Of a stretch of 39,809 bases of DNA, positions 17,419-27,526 are shown piece after piece. Source of the DNA: Mesorhizobium sp. LNHC252B00 (lineage in GTDB: Bacteria; Pseudomonadota; Alphaproteobacteria; Rhizobiales; Rhizobiaceae); NCBI RefSeq assembly GCF_000502955.1, contig NZ_AYWO01000018.1, positions 1-39,809 on the forward strand, given 5' to 3'. Within the stretch, counting starts at the first letter, position 1. Each line of letters opens with the position of its first letter. A program made the position numbers and the translations under genes. The notes below the pieces were generated by a model. It was given only the letters and a program-made list of their open reading frames with translations, was not told where the DNA came from and searched no databases.

Positions 17419-18651
17419 CTATTTCTTCAGGACGGCGTTGGCCTTGGCCGCTGCGTCCTTCAATCCTGCCTCGGGGTCGCCGCCGAGATAGATCTTCTGC
17501 ATGGCATCCGACGTGATCTGCGCGACCTCTTCCCAGCCCGGAATGACCGGCGCGAAGCGGGCGTCGGGCAACAGTGCGGTGAACGCCGCCAGATCGGCAT
17601 TGTTGACGTAATAGTCCATTTTCGCCTCTTCCTTGTTCACCGGCAGGAAGCCTTCACCCTGCGTGAACTTGGCGCGCTGTTCCGTGGTGAACAGGAAGTC
17701 GAGCAGCTTCCAGGCCTCGTCCTTGTTCTTGGAGTTTTTGAACATGATGATGGAATCGGTGACGCCATATGTGCCGCGCGCCCCGGTCGGTCCGGCGGGA
17801 ATGGCCGCCACGCCGTATTTCAGGTTCGGCGCCTCCTCCTTGATCTGGTTGGACAGGAAGGGTGCGGTAATCATCATGCCGACCTTGCCCTGCTTGAACA
17901 GGTTCTGTACGTCCTCGCGGCTGTTGGAGGTGACGCCGGGCTCCGTCAGACCTTCGTCGATCATCGACTTGTAGAGCTTGGCGGCTTCAAGCGCGCCCGG
18001 GGTGCTGAGACCGGAGGTGCCGTCCTTGTTGAGGATTTCGGTACCGTAGGACCACATCGCATAGTAGTAGTAGACGTCGGTCTCGATCTCCTTGCCCTGC
18101 AGGCCGAAACCGAAGGTGCCGGACCCGAGCGCCTTGATCTTGCGGGCGTCCTCCTGCAGCTCGGTCCAGGTTGCCGGCGGATTGGCGATGCCGGCCTTCT
18201 CGAACAGCTCCTTGTTGTAGTACATGGCGCGCGCCGAGGCCGCGATCGGCAGGCCGTAGGTCTTGCCGTCCATGATCGAGGGCGAAAGGAAAGTGTCGAT
18301 GAAGCGGTCCTTGAAGTCAGGCTTGATGTAGCTATCGAGCGGCTCCGCGACGTCCTGCTGCACGAAGTCGATCAGCCAGCGCGTGCCGATGATCGAAAGA
18401 TCGGCATTGGTGCCGGCGGTGATGTCGGTGGTCAGCTTCTGCAGCAGCACATCCCAAGGTACCACCTCGAACTTGACTGATATGCCGGGGTTTGCCGCCT
18501 CGAATTCCTTCTTGACGTCGGCGAAATAGGGAGCAGTCTTGGCGCTGTACTCGGCAACGGTGACGCGCACCTCGCCCGCATCCGCCTGCGCCGCGATTGC
18601 CAGCATGCTCATTCCGGCCATCAGGCCGGCAGTCCATTTTGCAAAGCTCAT
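17419..18651 (-). CDS. extracellular solute-binding protein, family 1 (ABC transporter)
   Basis: A 410-residue periplasmic binding protein. It has a Sec signal (MSFAKWTAGLMAGMSMLAIAAQADAGEV, cleavage near ADA, about residue 25). The mature chain is of the family 1 sugar-binding type: EVRVTVAEYSAKTAPYFADVKKEFEAANPGI, DGKTYGLPIAASARAMYYNKELFEKAG (the hinge region) and GKVGMMITAPFLSNQ. The start ATG 18651 has GGGAGAG about 6 bases upstream. The ligand cannot be read. It heads a minus-strand operon with two permeases and an M81 hydrolase, divergent from SDR-ATPase-RpiR. Confidence 0.93.
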   Translation of the reverse strand: MSFAKWTAGLMAGMSMLAIAAQADAGEVRVTVAEYSAKTAPYFADVKKEFEAANPGISVKFEVVPWDVLLQKLTTDITAGTNADLSIIGTRWLIDFVQQDVAEPLDSYIKPDFKDRFIDTFLSPSIMDGKTYGLPIAASARAMYYNKELFEKAGIANPPATWTELQEDARKIKALGSGTFGFGLQGKEIETDVYYYYAMWSYGTEILNKDGTSGLSTPGALEAAKLYKSMIDEGLTEPGVTSNSREDVQNLFKQGKVGMMITAPFLSNQIKEEAPNLKYGVAAIPAGPTGARGTYGVTDSIIMFKNSKNKDEAWKLLDFLFTTEQRAKFTQGEGFLPVNKEEAKMDYYVNNADLAAFTALLPDARFAPVIPGWEEVAQITSDAMQKIYLGGDPEAGLKDAAAKANAVLKK

Positions 18652-18826
18652 TTGATCTCTCCCATTTGATATTGCGCATGCGCGCTCTTCGTAGCCTAGG
18701 CCAGAAGATTTATGTGACTTTCCTACATTATCCGGGATTTAATGGCTTGCAAGCAGATTTTTCTGTTGCTTACTTACATATTCTGGTCTAGGCCTTGCAC
18801 GGATCTGTCAGCGAGGACGACGCACG
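18652..18826. promoter_or_regulatory. divergent promoter region with long-spaced inverted repeat
   Basis: cctaggccagaa (18695-18706) and ttctggtctagg (18781-18792) form an inverted repeat matching at 11 of 12 positions, with centres 86 bp apart. Between them is the perfect palindrome gcttgcaagc (18745-18754), and nearer the solute-binding gene is gcgcatgcgc (18674-18683). A candidate minus-strand promoter (TTGCAA, 15 bp, GATAAT) lies inside the repeat pair. RpiR binding is the simplest guess, since that gene ends the plus-strand operon. Confidence 0.6.
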
Positions 18827-19615
18827 GTGGTTTCGCGACCCAAATTCGAAGGCAAAGCCGAGTTCGAGGGCAAAGCCGTCGTGGTGACGGGTGCCGGCGG
18901 CGGACTCGGCTCCGCTATCGTGGCGCTGATGGCGCAACGGGGCGCCAGGGTTATCGGCTGTGATCGATCGAGCGAGACGTTGAGGAGCCCGCATCTTGCT
19001 TCCCGCCACGTCTTCGATCTTCTCGACAAGGCGTCGATTGCGACGGCGATCACCGCGATCCTCGAACGGGATGGCGTGCCGGACATTCTCATCAACAATG
19101 CCGGTTGGACGCGCGCCGAGACGCTCTCCGCGCTCAACCCCGGCAGTATAGAGCAGGAACTCGACCTCAACCTGACCGGAGTGGTGACTTTCGCCGATCC
19201 GCTGGTCAAGGCGATGGCCGGGCGCGGCTCCGGCAGCATCGTTTTCATCTCCTCGGTCAACGCCATCGCGCATTTCGGCAATCCCGCCTATGCCGCGGCC
19301 AAGGCCGGCATCAACGCCTATGCCAAGGCGATCGCCGTCGAGCTCGGCCGCAACGGCCTGCGCGCCAATGTCGTCTGCCCCGGGTCGATCCACACCGCCG
19401 CCTGGGACCACCGCCTTGCCAAGGATCCCGAAATCCTCGGCAAGCTGCAGCGGCTCTATCCGCTCGGCCGCTTCGTCAACGCTTCGGAAGTGGCGGAAGC
19501 GGTCGCTTTCCTTGCGTCCGATCGCGCATCTGGAATAACAGGCGTGGTGATGCCGGTGGACGCAGGGCTGACCGCTGGTTGCCTGCCGTTCATCGACAAT
19601 ATTCTGGGAGCGTGA
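18827..19615 (+). CDS. SDR family oxidoreductase
   Basis: A 262-residue short-chain dehydrogenase/reductase. It has the cofactor motif TGAGGGLG (21-28), INNAG (about 88-92), the catalytic Ser in ISSVN and YAAAK (Tyr about 154, Lys about 158), and a C-terminal GITGVVMPVDAGLTAG. Asp46 in GCDRSS suggests NAD preference, since an acidic residue after strand 2 binds the adenosine ribose. The start is GTG 18827, with GAGGA about 10 bases upstream. An 18-bp tandem duplication repeats FEGKAE near the N-terminus. The substrate is probably the imported compound or its hydrolysis product. The ATPase gene follows after 2 bp. Confidence 0.9.
   Translation: MVSRPKFEGKAEFEGKAVVVTGAGGGLGSAIVALMAQRGARVIGCDRSSETLRSPHLASRHVFDLLDKASIATAITAILERDGVPDILINNAGWTRAETLSALNPGSIEQELDLNLTGVVTFADPLVKAMAGRGSGSIVFISSVNAIAHFGNPAYAAAKAGINAYAKAIAVELGRNGLRANVVCPGSIHTAAWDHRLAKDPEILGKLQRLYPLGRFVNASEVAEAVAFLASDRASGITGVVMPVDAGLTAGCLPFIDNILGA
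18845..18880 (+). repeat. 18-bp tandem duplication at the SDR 5' end
   Basis: Two adjacent 18-bp units (ttcgaaggcaaagccgag, then ttcgagggcaaagccgtc) differ at 3 positions. In frame they repeat FEGKAE/FEGKAV immediately before the first Rossmann strand. An SDR normally needs only one such segment, so the upstream copy looks like extra N-terminal length. Confidence 0.8.
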
Positions 19616-19617
19616 GC

Positions 19618-20681
<1,064 letters not shown>

Positions 20682-20685
<4 letters not shown>

Positions 20686-21563
20686 AGACGCCGGCCGACA
20701 TCATCACGCGACTACAGCTGATATTGCAGGACGGAACGAAGTCGGATCGCAAGCTGGCAGGCTTCGTGCTGGCCGATCTCGACTTTGTCTCCAAGGCGGC
20801 GATTTCGGAAATTGCCGCGCGCGTCGGCGTCAGCGAGCCGACCGTGACACGCTTCTGCCGCAACCTCGGTTGCGAGGGCTTGCGCGACTTCAAATTCTAT
20901 CTGGCGCAAGCCATCGCCATTGGCGGCCAGTATCTGTCGCCGGAACCGTTGAACCGCGACGCGCGCGAACAGCGCATCGCTTCCGCCATCACCGAAGCGG
21001 CGATATCAGCCATCCAGCGCGCCAGCGAAAATCTCGACATGACGACGCTGGTCGCCGTCGCCGCACGCGTCGCCGTTTCCGGCAATGTGCTGTGCATCGG
21101 CTCCGGCGGCATTTCGTCGATGATGGCGACCGAGATGCAGAACCGGCTGTTCAGGCTCGGCGTGTCGGTGTTGGCGCAGATCGACGGACAGCTGCAGCGC
21201 ATGTACGCCGCCGTTGCCACGCCCGACACCACGCTGATCGCCTTCTCTGTCTCCGGCTATGCGCGGTCGGTCATCGATGCGGTGCAGGTCGCCCAGCAAT
21301 ATGGCGCCACCACAATCGCCATCACCCCGCCGGATTCCGCACTCGCTAGGGTCGCCGACACGGTCATCCATTTCCAGTCGCTGGAGGACGGCAACATCTA
21401 CAAGCCGACATCGTCGCGCTATGCGCTGCTGTCGATCGTCGACATGATCGTCACGTCGGTCGCCGAGACGCGTGGACCGCGGGTTCTGGAAAACCTGCGC
21501 CGCATCAAGCAGAGTGTGAACACGTTGAAAGTCGACGATCCGCGTCTGCCGCTGGGGGATTGA
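20682..21563 (+). CDS. MurR/RpiR family transcriptional regulator
   Basis: A 293-residue regulator. The N-terminal RpiR helix-turn-helix domain includes SKAAISEIAARVGVSEPTVTRFCRNLGCEGLRDFK (about 37-71). The C-terminal SIS domain (about 125-260) has VLCIGSGGISSMMATEMQNRLFRLG and TLIAFSVSGYARSVIDAVQVAQQYGA, which in this family binds phosphosugars. The ligand here is unknown, and linkage to an M81 hydrolase means a sugar phosphate should not be assumed. ATGA overlap with the ATPase gene suggests autoregulation within the SDR operon. Confidence 0.93.
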
Positions 21564-21580
21564 ACATCCTATTAAGGCCA

Positions 21581-21895
21581 TCACGACTGTTGGCCGAGCG
21601 CCTCGATGTTTTTCGCCAGCATCGCCGGGTCGCCTGCGATGCGCACGGTCTTCAGCCGGGCGGTGCCGCCAGCGACAATCGAGACGGCGGACACCGGCAC
21701 GTCGAGCGTCTTGGCGATCAACTTTTCGAGCGCTTTATTGGCTGCACCGCTTTCCGGCACGGCGCGGACGCGAGCCTTGAAATGGCTTCGTCCGTCCGCT
21801 GACGTCTCGACGCCTTCAAGCCTGTCCAGCGCAGCCTTTGGCGTCAGCCGGACAAACAGGTCGACGCCACCATCGCGCAAGCGGAACGGGCTCAC
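21581..21895 (-). CDS. DUF167 family protein (YggU-like)
   Basis: A 104-residue DUF167 protein: [20 protein letters not shown], then the family core [20 protein letters not shown] and [18 protein letters not shown]. Function is not established in the family. The start is GTG 21895, overlapping the YggT stop as GTGA and giving the conserved length; the frame continues upstream only as a shadow of yggT. Pairing yggT-DUF167 is widespread in proteobacteria. Confidence 0.9.
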   Translation of the reverse strand: MSPFRLRDGGVDLFVRLTPKAALDRLEGVETSADGRSHFKARVRAVPESGAANKALEKLIAKTLDVPVSAVSIVAGGTARLKTVRIAGDPAMLAKNIEALGQQS

Positions 21896-22182
21896 AGGAT
21901 CAGAGGTGCCACCGTGGTGAGTATGAACTGCCGCAAGAAGAACAGGACCAGAAGCAGGATGATCGGCGAGATGTCGATGCCACCAAGGTCCGGCATGAAA
22001 CGGCGGATCGGCCGCAATGCCGGCTCGGTCAGGCGGTAAAGCATGTTGCCTATGGAACCGACGAACTGATTGCGCGAGTTGACGACGTTGAAGGCGTAAA
22101 GCCAGGAGAAGATCGCCGAGGCGATGATGACCCACCAGTAGAGGTCTAGCGCCATGACGATTGTTTGAATGAGGGCGAGCAT
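21892..22182 (-). CDS. YggT family membrane protein
   Basis: A 96-residue inner-membrane protein with two hydrophobic segments ([21 protein letters not shown] and [18 protein letters not shown]) flanking the family loop [26 protein letters not shown]. Start ATG 22182 has GGAG 8 bases upstream. YggT proteins are poorly characterised; links to osmotic stress, K+ uptake and cell division have been suggested for relatives. Translation is coupled to DUF167. The gene is divergent from tRNA-Ala. Confidence 0.92.
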   Translation of the reverse strand: MLALIQTIVMALDLYWWVIIASAIFSWLYAFNVVNSRNQFVGSIGNMLYRLTEPALRPIRRFMPDLGGIDISPIILLLVLFFLRQFILTTVAPLIL

Positions 22183-22295
22183 GCCGGTCTCCAATTGTTG
22201 CCGACATGTAGCCATTGCAGGCGAAACCGGCAAGTGCCGCCTTCCGCCGCATGCGGCCCGAAGTCGGCGGCCGCCGATTTCGGCAAAGCGCCGCC

Positions 22296-22323
22296 TTGAC
22301 AGGAAACCACGGCGCCCGATAAA
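22296..22323 (+). promoter_or_regulatory. promoter of tRNA-Ala
   Basis: A perfect -35 hexamer TTGACA (22296-22301) and a -10 like GATAAA (22318-22323) with a 16-bp spacer, ending 17 bp before the tRNA. This is close to the housekeeping sigma-70 consensus and fits a strong stable-RNA promoter. Confidence 0.75.
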
Positions 22324-22340
22324 TGCCCCATCCGCTGGAC

Positions 22341-22416
<76 letters not shown>

Positions 22417-22478
22417 GCGGATTTTGTAGGGCATTTTTCGCAGCGAAATCAGGGTGATGGTCAAGGCGACCCTTTTGG

Positions 22479-22503
22479 TTTGGCCCACGCCTTTGGCCCA
22501 CGT
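22479..22503 (+). repeat. left arm-type integrase binding repeat (candidate)
   Basis: Two tandem TTTGGCCCACG units in 25 bp. It agrees at 24 of 25 bases with 35740-35764 and is in the same orientation. It starts 57 bp inside the left core repeat. Position at both ends of an integrase-bearing element fits arm-type sites; binding is inferred. It also lies upstream of hsdR, so occupancy could affect that promoter. Confidence 0.75.
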
Positions 22504-22562
22504 TTGCCCTTCAACTTGATGACCTGTTAGGAAAAGTGTGCAACATTGCTCTTGGGGGAGTA

Positions 22563-25500
22563 ATGAGCGGCACATCCAACTTCGCGTTTCTGGCAACCCA
22601 CGACCAGCGTCTTGCCACGCTCGGGACGTTAGCCGAACGGTATTTCCGGGACGACCCTTCCACCGCGATCTTCAAGTTGCGGCAGTTCGCCGAGCTGATG
22701 GCCAAGCTGATAGCCGCGCGCCATGCGGCCTATCGCGACGAGCGCGAGAGCTTCAACGATCTGCTTCGGCGGTTGTCATATGAGCGCATCGTTCCGAGGG
22801 AAGTCGCCGATCTCTTCCACGCGCTGAAGAACGTCGGAAACGACGCGGCCCATGAGATCAAGGGCAATCTCAGCCACGCGCTGACCGCTCTGAAGAATGC
22901 CCGATCGCTTGGTGTCTGGTTCCATCGGACCTATGGCAGGCAGCCCGGCTTCAACCCCGGCCCCTTCGTCCCTCCAGCCGAGCCGGCTGATGCCACTGCA
23001 CCACTGCGTCAAGAGATCGAGGAATTGCGTCACAAGATCGCGGAGAGCGAGGAGGCTGTCACCATAGCCCGCCGCGACGCCGAGGAGCAAATTCGCGTCC
23101 GTGAGACGGTCGAGGAACAGTTCAAGCGTGAAGCCGAGGAACGAGCGGCATGGGAGCAGCTTGCGCATGAGAGCGAGGCCGAGAAATCAGTTCTTATCGC
23201 CCGGCTTGCAGGTATTGACGCGCTGGAGGTTCAGTCCCCGTTTGGGTTCAGCGAAGCATCCGATCCTTTCCTTGCGTTTGAGCGGGCGGAGACTGAAGCC
23301 GAGAAGGAAGCACTTGTCGCCAAGCTCGCAAGCATTCAGGCCGAGGCCGCAGCCGCGCCGCGCTCCGAAGTCGCCGAACTGGTTGAACGCGGCGAGGAAG
23401 CGGCCACGAAGATCGAACTCGACGAGAGCCAGACCCGCGCTCTTATCGACCAGCAGCTTCGGGATCGCGGTTGGGAAGCCGACACAAAGGCACTGCGCCA
23501 TAGCGCAGGCATCCGCCCAGCCAAAGGTCGCAACATGGCGATTGCCGAATGGCCGACCGTCAGTGGCCCGGCCGACTACGCTCTCTTTGTCGGCACCATG
23601 CTTGTTGGGGTCGTGGAAGCCAAACGCCAGCGCAAGAATGTGTCGGCATCCATCGACCAAGCCGAACGCTACTCGGTCGGGATCAGTGACAGCGGCGATT
23701 TCGTCATGGCGGGCGGGCCATGGGGCGTCCATCGCGTACCCTTCGTCTTCGCCGCGAACGGACGCTCGTATCTGAAGCAGATCGAAACCGCGAGCGGCGT
23801 CTGGTTCCGCGACACGCGGCGCAGCGCCAATCATCGCCGCGCACTGGTGGACTGGCTGACACCAAAGGGATTGGCCGGGCTTCTGGAGGTCGATCAGGAT
23901 GCCGCCACCGCCGCCTTGAAGACCGAGCCATTCCAGTTCGGCTTCCCGCTCCGACCGTATCAGGAAGGAGCCATCCGGGCCGTAGAGACTGCCTTGGCAG
24001 CCGAGCAACGCTCAATGCTGGTGGCGATGGCGACCGGAACCGGCAAGACCAAGCTCGCCATTGCTCTGCTCTACCGGCTGCTGTCGGCCAAGCGGTTCCG
24101 TCGCATCTGCTTTGTCGTCGACCGCAGCGCGCTCGGGCACCAGACCGAGGGCGAGTTCTCTACCACCAAGGTCGTCTCCGGCAAGACCTTCGCCGAAATC
24201 TTCGGCCTGAAGGGCCTGGAGGACGTAACGCCGGAGCTGGAGACCAAAGTCCACATCTGCACCATTCAGGGATTGGTCAAGCGCGTGCTGTTCGCCGACA
24301 CCTCCGAGGCGCCGCCCGTCGACCAATACGATCTGATAGTCATCGACGAGTGCCATCGAGGCTACCTTCTAGACCGGGAGATGTCGGATGCCGAACTCAG
24401 CTTCCGGGGTCAGGACGACTACATCTCGAAGTACCGGCGCGTGCTGGAGTACTTCGACGCCGTCAAGATCGGACTGACCGCCACGCCCGCGCTCCACACC
24501 ACCGACATCTTCGGCGACCCGATCTTCCGCTACTCCTACCGCGACGCTGTCATCGACGGCTACCTGATCGACCACGAGCCGCCGATACGCATTGAGACCG
24601 CCTTGGCGCGAGCAGGGATCAAGTTCCAGAAGGATGAGCAGCTCGACCTCTTGAACACCCACACCGGCGAGATCGACCTCGCCCATGCTCCCGACGAAAT
24701 CCGCTTCGAGGTCGACCAGTTCAACAAGCAGGTGATCACGCCGGAGTTCAACCGCGTCGTCGCCGAGGAACTAGCGAAGCATATCGACCCGGCCTTGCCC
24801 GGCAAGACGCTGGTCTTTGCCGCCACCGACGCCCATGCCGACATGGTGGTGAGTGCAATCAAGAAGGCATTTGCCGAAGGCTATGGTGGGATTGACGACG
24901 CGGCGGTGAAGAAGATCACGGGCAGCGTGGATAAGGTGCAGAACCTGATCCGCTCGTTCCGCAACGATGCTTATCCACAGATCGTGGTGACGGTCGATCT
25001 GCTCACCACTGGCATCGACGTGCCGAAGATCACCAATCTCGTGTTCCTGCGTAGGGTCAACAGCCGCATCCTCTATGAGCAGATGATCGGGCGGGCGACA
25101 CGCCAGTGCCCAGAGATCGGCAAGGAAGTGTTCCGCATCTTCGATGCCGTGGACCTCTATCCGCATCTCCAGGACCTTACCGACATGAAGCCGGTCGTGG
25201 TCAATCCCTCGATCACTTTCGAGCAGCTTGTGCGTGAACTGGTCGAGGCGACCGAGGATGCCCATCGCAACACCATCCGCGAGCAGCTTGCCGTGAAGCT
25301 GCGCCGTCGCCTGAAGAAGCTTCCCGAGGAGGCCCGACAGCGGTTCGAGGCGGTTGCGGGCGAGACGCCGGAGGCAATGCTGAGGCGCCTATTGGCCGAC
25401 GATGCTCCTGCCCTCGCGGCATGGCTGAAGGATCGTTCCGCTGTTGGCCCGATCCTGGACTGGCAGGGCGATGGCGACAACCAGCGCTTCGTTCCGATCT

Positions 25501-26060
25501 CGCACCACGCCGACGAGGTCGTTGCCGTTACCCGTGGCTATGGAGAGGCGACGAAGCCGCAAGACTTCCTCGACGGGTTCTCGGCCTTCGTTCAAGGCAA
25601 CGTCAACACCATCGCCGCCCTGAAACTGGTCGTGACGCGCCCGCGCGATCTGACCCGCGCCGACCTGAAGGAGCTTCGTCTCGCACTCGACCGCAATGGC
25701 TATTCCGAAGCCAATCTGCGCCGGGCATGGGCGGACGCGAAGAACGAGGAGATCGCCGCCTCGATCATCGGCTTTGTCCGTCAGGCCGCGATAGGTGACC
25801 CGCTGAAGCCCTATGCCGACCGGCTTCGAGCTGCCATGCGGACCATCATGGCGAAACACCAATGGACGGACCCACAGAAGCGATGGCTAAAGCGCATCGG
25901 CGAACAGATCGAGAAAGAGGTCATCGTTGACCGCGAAGCCATCGACAAGGAGCCGTTTATCGCCGATGGAGGGTTCAGCCGGCTCAACAAGGTGTTCGGA
26001 GGCGAGCTTGAAACCCTGCTCGCTGAGATCAACGAAGAAATGTGGAAGAAGACTGCATGA
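22563..26060 (+). CDS. hsdR: type I restriction enzyme, HsdR (R) subunit
   Basis: An 1165-residue restriction/translocation subunit. An N-terminal DUF4145-like helical domain (NFAFLATHDQRLATLGTLAE to ARSLGVWFHRTYG, about 5-125) is followed by a charged coiled coil (about 140-210). The nuclease domain shows D338 (ADYALF) and the E-x-K pair in VVEAKR (about 351-354). The SF2 motor has Walker A ATGTGKT (489-495), DECH (about 593-596), LTATP (about 640) and motif VI QMIGRATRQ (about 838-846). The C-terminus is the HsdM-docking helical part. The start ATG 22563 follows GGGGGAG closely; a GTG at 22536 is an alternative. It is first in the operon, with hsdM overlapping by four bases. Confidence 0.95.
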   Translation: MSGTSNFAFLATHDQRLATLGTLAERYFRDDPSTAIFKLRQFAELMAKLIAARHAAYRDERESFNDLLRRLSYERIVPREVADLFHALKNVGNDAAHEIKGNLSHALTALKNARSLGVWFHRTYGRQPGFNPGPFVPPAEPADATAPLRQEIEELRHKIAESEEAVTIARRDAEEQIRVRETVEEQFKREAEERAAWEQLAHESEAEKSVLIARLAGIDALEVQSPFGFSEASDPFLAFERAETEAEKEALVAKLASIQAEAAAAPRSEVAELVERGEEAATKIELDESQTRALIDQQLRDRGWEADTKALRHSAGIRPAKGRNMAIAEWPTVSGPADYALFVGTMLVGVVEAKRQRKNVSASIDQAERYSVGISDSGDFVMAGGPWGVHRVPFVFAANGRSYLKQIETASGVWFRDTRRSANHRRALVDWLTPKGLAGLLEVDQDAATAALKTEPFQFGFPLRPYQEGAIRAVETALAAEQRSMLVAMATGTGKTKLAIALLYRLLSAKRFRRICFVVDRSALGHQTEGEFSTTKVVSGKTFAEIFGLKGLEDVTPELETKVHICTIQGLVKRVLFADTSEAPPVDQYDLIVIDECHRGYLLDREMSDAELSFRGQDDYISKYRRVLEYFDAVKIGLTATPALHTTDIFGDPIFRYSYRDAVIDGYLIDHEPPIRIETALARAGIKFQKDEQLDLLNTHTGEIDLAHAPDEIRFEVDQFNKQVITPEFNRVVAEELAKHIDPALPGKTLVFAATDAHADMVVSAIKKAFAEGYGGIDDAAVKKITGSVDKVQNLIRSFRNDAYPQIVVTVDLLTTGIDVPKITNLVFLRRVNSRILYEQMIGRATRQCPEIGKEVFRIFDAVDLYPHLQDLTDMKPVVVNPSITFEQLVRELVEATEDAHRNTIREQLAVKLRRRLKKLPEEARQRFEAVAGETPEAMLRRLLADDAPALAAWLKDRSAVGPILDWQGDGDNQRFVPISHHADEVVAVTRGYGEATKPQDFLDGFSAFVQGNVNTIAALKLVVTRPRDLTRADLKELRLALDRNGYSEANLRRAWADAKNEEIAASIIGFVRQAAIGDPLKPYADRLRAAMRTIMAKHQWTDPQKRWLKRIGEQIEKEVIVDREAIDKEPFIADGGFSRLNKVFGGELETLLAEINEEMWKKTA

Positions 26061-27526
26061 TGACCAGCACCACCGACATCGTCGCCAAGCTTTGGGGCCT
26101 CTGCAACGTCCTTCGTGACGATGGCGTCACGTACAACGTATATGTAACCGAATTGACCTTCCTGCTATTCCTAAAGATGCTCGAAGAGACCGGACGAGAG
26201 AACCGCCTGCCGGACAACTACCGCTGGGGCATGCTCGCCAAGCGCGAGGGCATGGAGCAACTCGACTACTACAAGTCCATGCTCCTCGACCTTGGCAAGG
26301 CCAAGGATGGGCTGGTTCGCGCGATTTTCATCGACGCGCAGACATGTCTCCGCAAACCGGCCAATCTTAAGGCGCTGACCTCCAACATCGACCAGTTGGA
26401 TTGGTTCTCTGCTCGCGAGGAAGGTCTGGGCAACCTCTACGAAGGGCTGCTGGAGAAGAACGCCTCCGACAAGAAATCCGGCGCAGGACAGTACTTCACG
26501 CCGCGCCCACTGATCGACGCCATCGTGCGTCTCATGCAGCCGCAGCCGGGTGAGATAGTGCAGGACCCGGCAGCGGGTACCGCCGGCTTCCTCGTCGCCG
26601 CCGATCATTACATCAAGCAAAAGACTGACGACCTTTACAAGCTGCCCGAAGCGCAAGCCTTCTTCCAGCGGCACAATGCCTTCGCGGGGGCCGAGCTTGT
26701 CCCAGACACGCATCGGCTCTGCATGATGAACCTATTGTTGCATGGCATCGAAGGTGGCGTGGACAACATCGACACGCTGTCGCCGGATGGGGAGACGCTT
26801 CCCAGAGCTGACCTGATCCTGACCAATCCTCCGTTCGGCACCAAGAAAGGTGGCGGCCGCCCGACGCGCTCTGATTTCTCGGTCACGGCAGACACGTCCA
26901 ACAAGCAGCTTGCGTTCGTGGAACACATCGTGCGTGCCCTGAAGCCCGGTGGCCGCGCTGCCGTGGTGGTGCCTGACAACGTGTTGTTCGAGGACAACAC
27001 CGGACGACGCCTTCGCACGTGGCTGATGGAACTTTGCAACGTGCATACGATCCTGCGCCTGCCGACCGGCATCTTCTATGCCCAGGGGGTCAAGACCAAC
27101 GTGCTGTTCTTCCAGCGCGGCAAGACTGACAAGGGGAACACGAGCGCCGTCTGGGTCTATGACATGCGGGCCAATATGCCTGCTTTTGGCAAGACGCGCC
27201 CACTTACTATGGCGGACTTTGCCGACTTCGAGACCGCCTTTGGCTCCGATCCTAACGGAGCTGTCAAGCGAAAGGAGGAGGGCGAAGAAGGTCGGTGGCG
27301 CAAGTTTACCCGCGAGGAAATCACCGCCCGCAACGACAATCTCGACATCGCTTGGCTACGCGACACCGAGGCCGAGGCGGAGCAGTCGCTGACCGAGCCT
27401 GAAGACATCGCCGCTGCGATCATCGGCCATCTCAAGGCCGCTCTTGAGGAGATCGAGGCGCTGTCGGAAGAGATCGGGCCGGATAGTGTCGAGGAGGCCG
27501 CTGCCATCGCGGAGGCTGCGGAATGA
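26057..27526 (+). CDS. hsdM: type I modification methyltransferase, HsdM (M) subunit
   Basis: A 489-residue N6-adenine DNA methyltransferase. An HsdM N-terminal helical domain (about 1-130) leads to the SAM-binding motif I DPAAGTAGFL (about 169-178) and catalytic motif IV NPPFG (about 256-260). YFTPRPLIDAIVRLMQPQ before motif I and FYAQGVKTNVLFFQRG after motif IV are typical. It works with HsdS to methylate the target site and with HsdR to cut. Start ATG 26057 overlaps the hsdR stop (ATGA); an adjacent ATG at 26060 is possible. The stop overlaps the hsdS start (ATGA). Confidence 0.97.
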   Translation: MMTSTTDIVAKLWGLCNVLRDDGVTYNVYVTELTFLLFLKMLEETGRENRLPDNYRWGMLAKREGMEQLDYYKSMLLDLGKAKDGLVRAIFIDAQTCLRKPANLKALTSNIDQLDWFSAREEGLGNLYEGLLEKNASDKKSGAGQYFTPRPLIDAIVRLMQPQPGEIVQDPAAGTAGFLVAADHYIKQKTDDLYKLPEAQAFFQRHNAFAGAELVPDTHRLCMMNLLLHGIEGGVDNIDTLSPDGETLPRADLILTNPPFGTKKGGGRPTRSDFSVTADTSNKQLAFVEHIVRALKPGGRAAVVVPDNVLFEDNTGRRLRTWLMELCNVHTILRLPTGIFYAQGVKTNVLFFQRGKTDKGNTSAVWVYDMRANMPAFGKTRPLTMADFADFETAFGSDPNGAVKRKEEGEEGRWRKFTREEITARNDNLDIAWLRDTEAEAEQSLTEPEDIAAAIIGHLKAALEEIEALSEEIGPDSVEEAAAIAEAAE

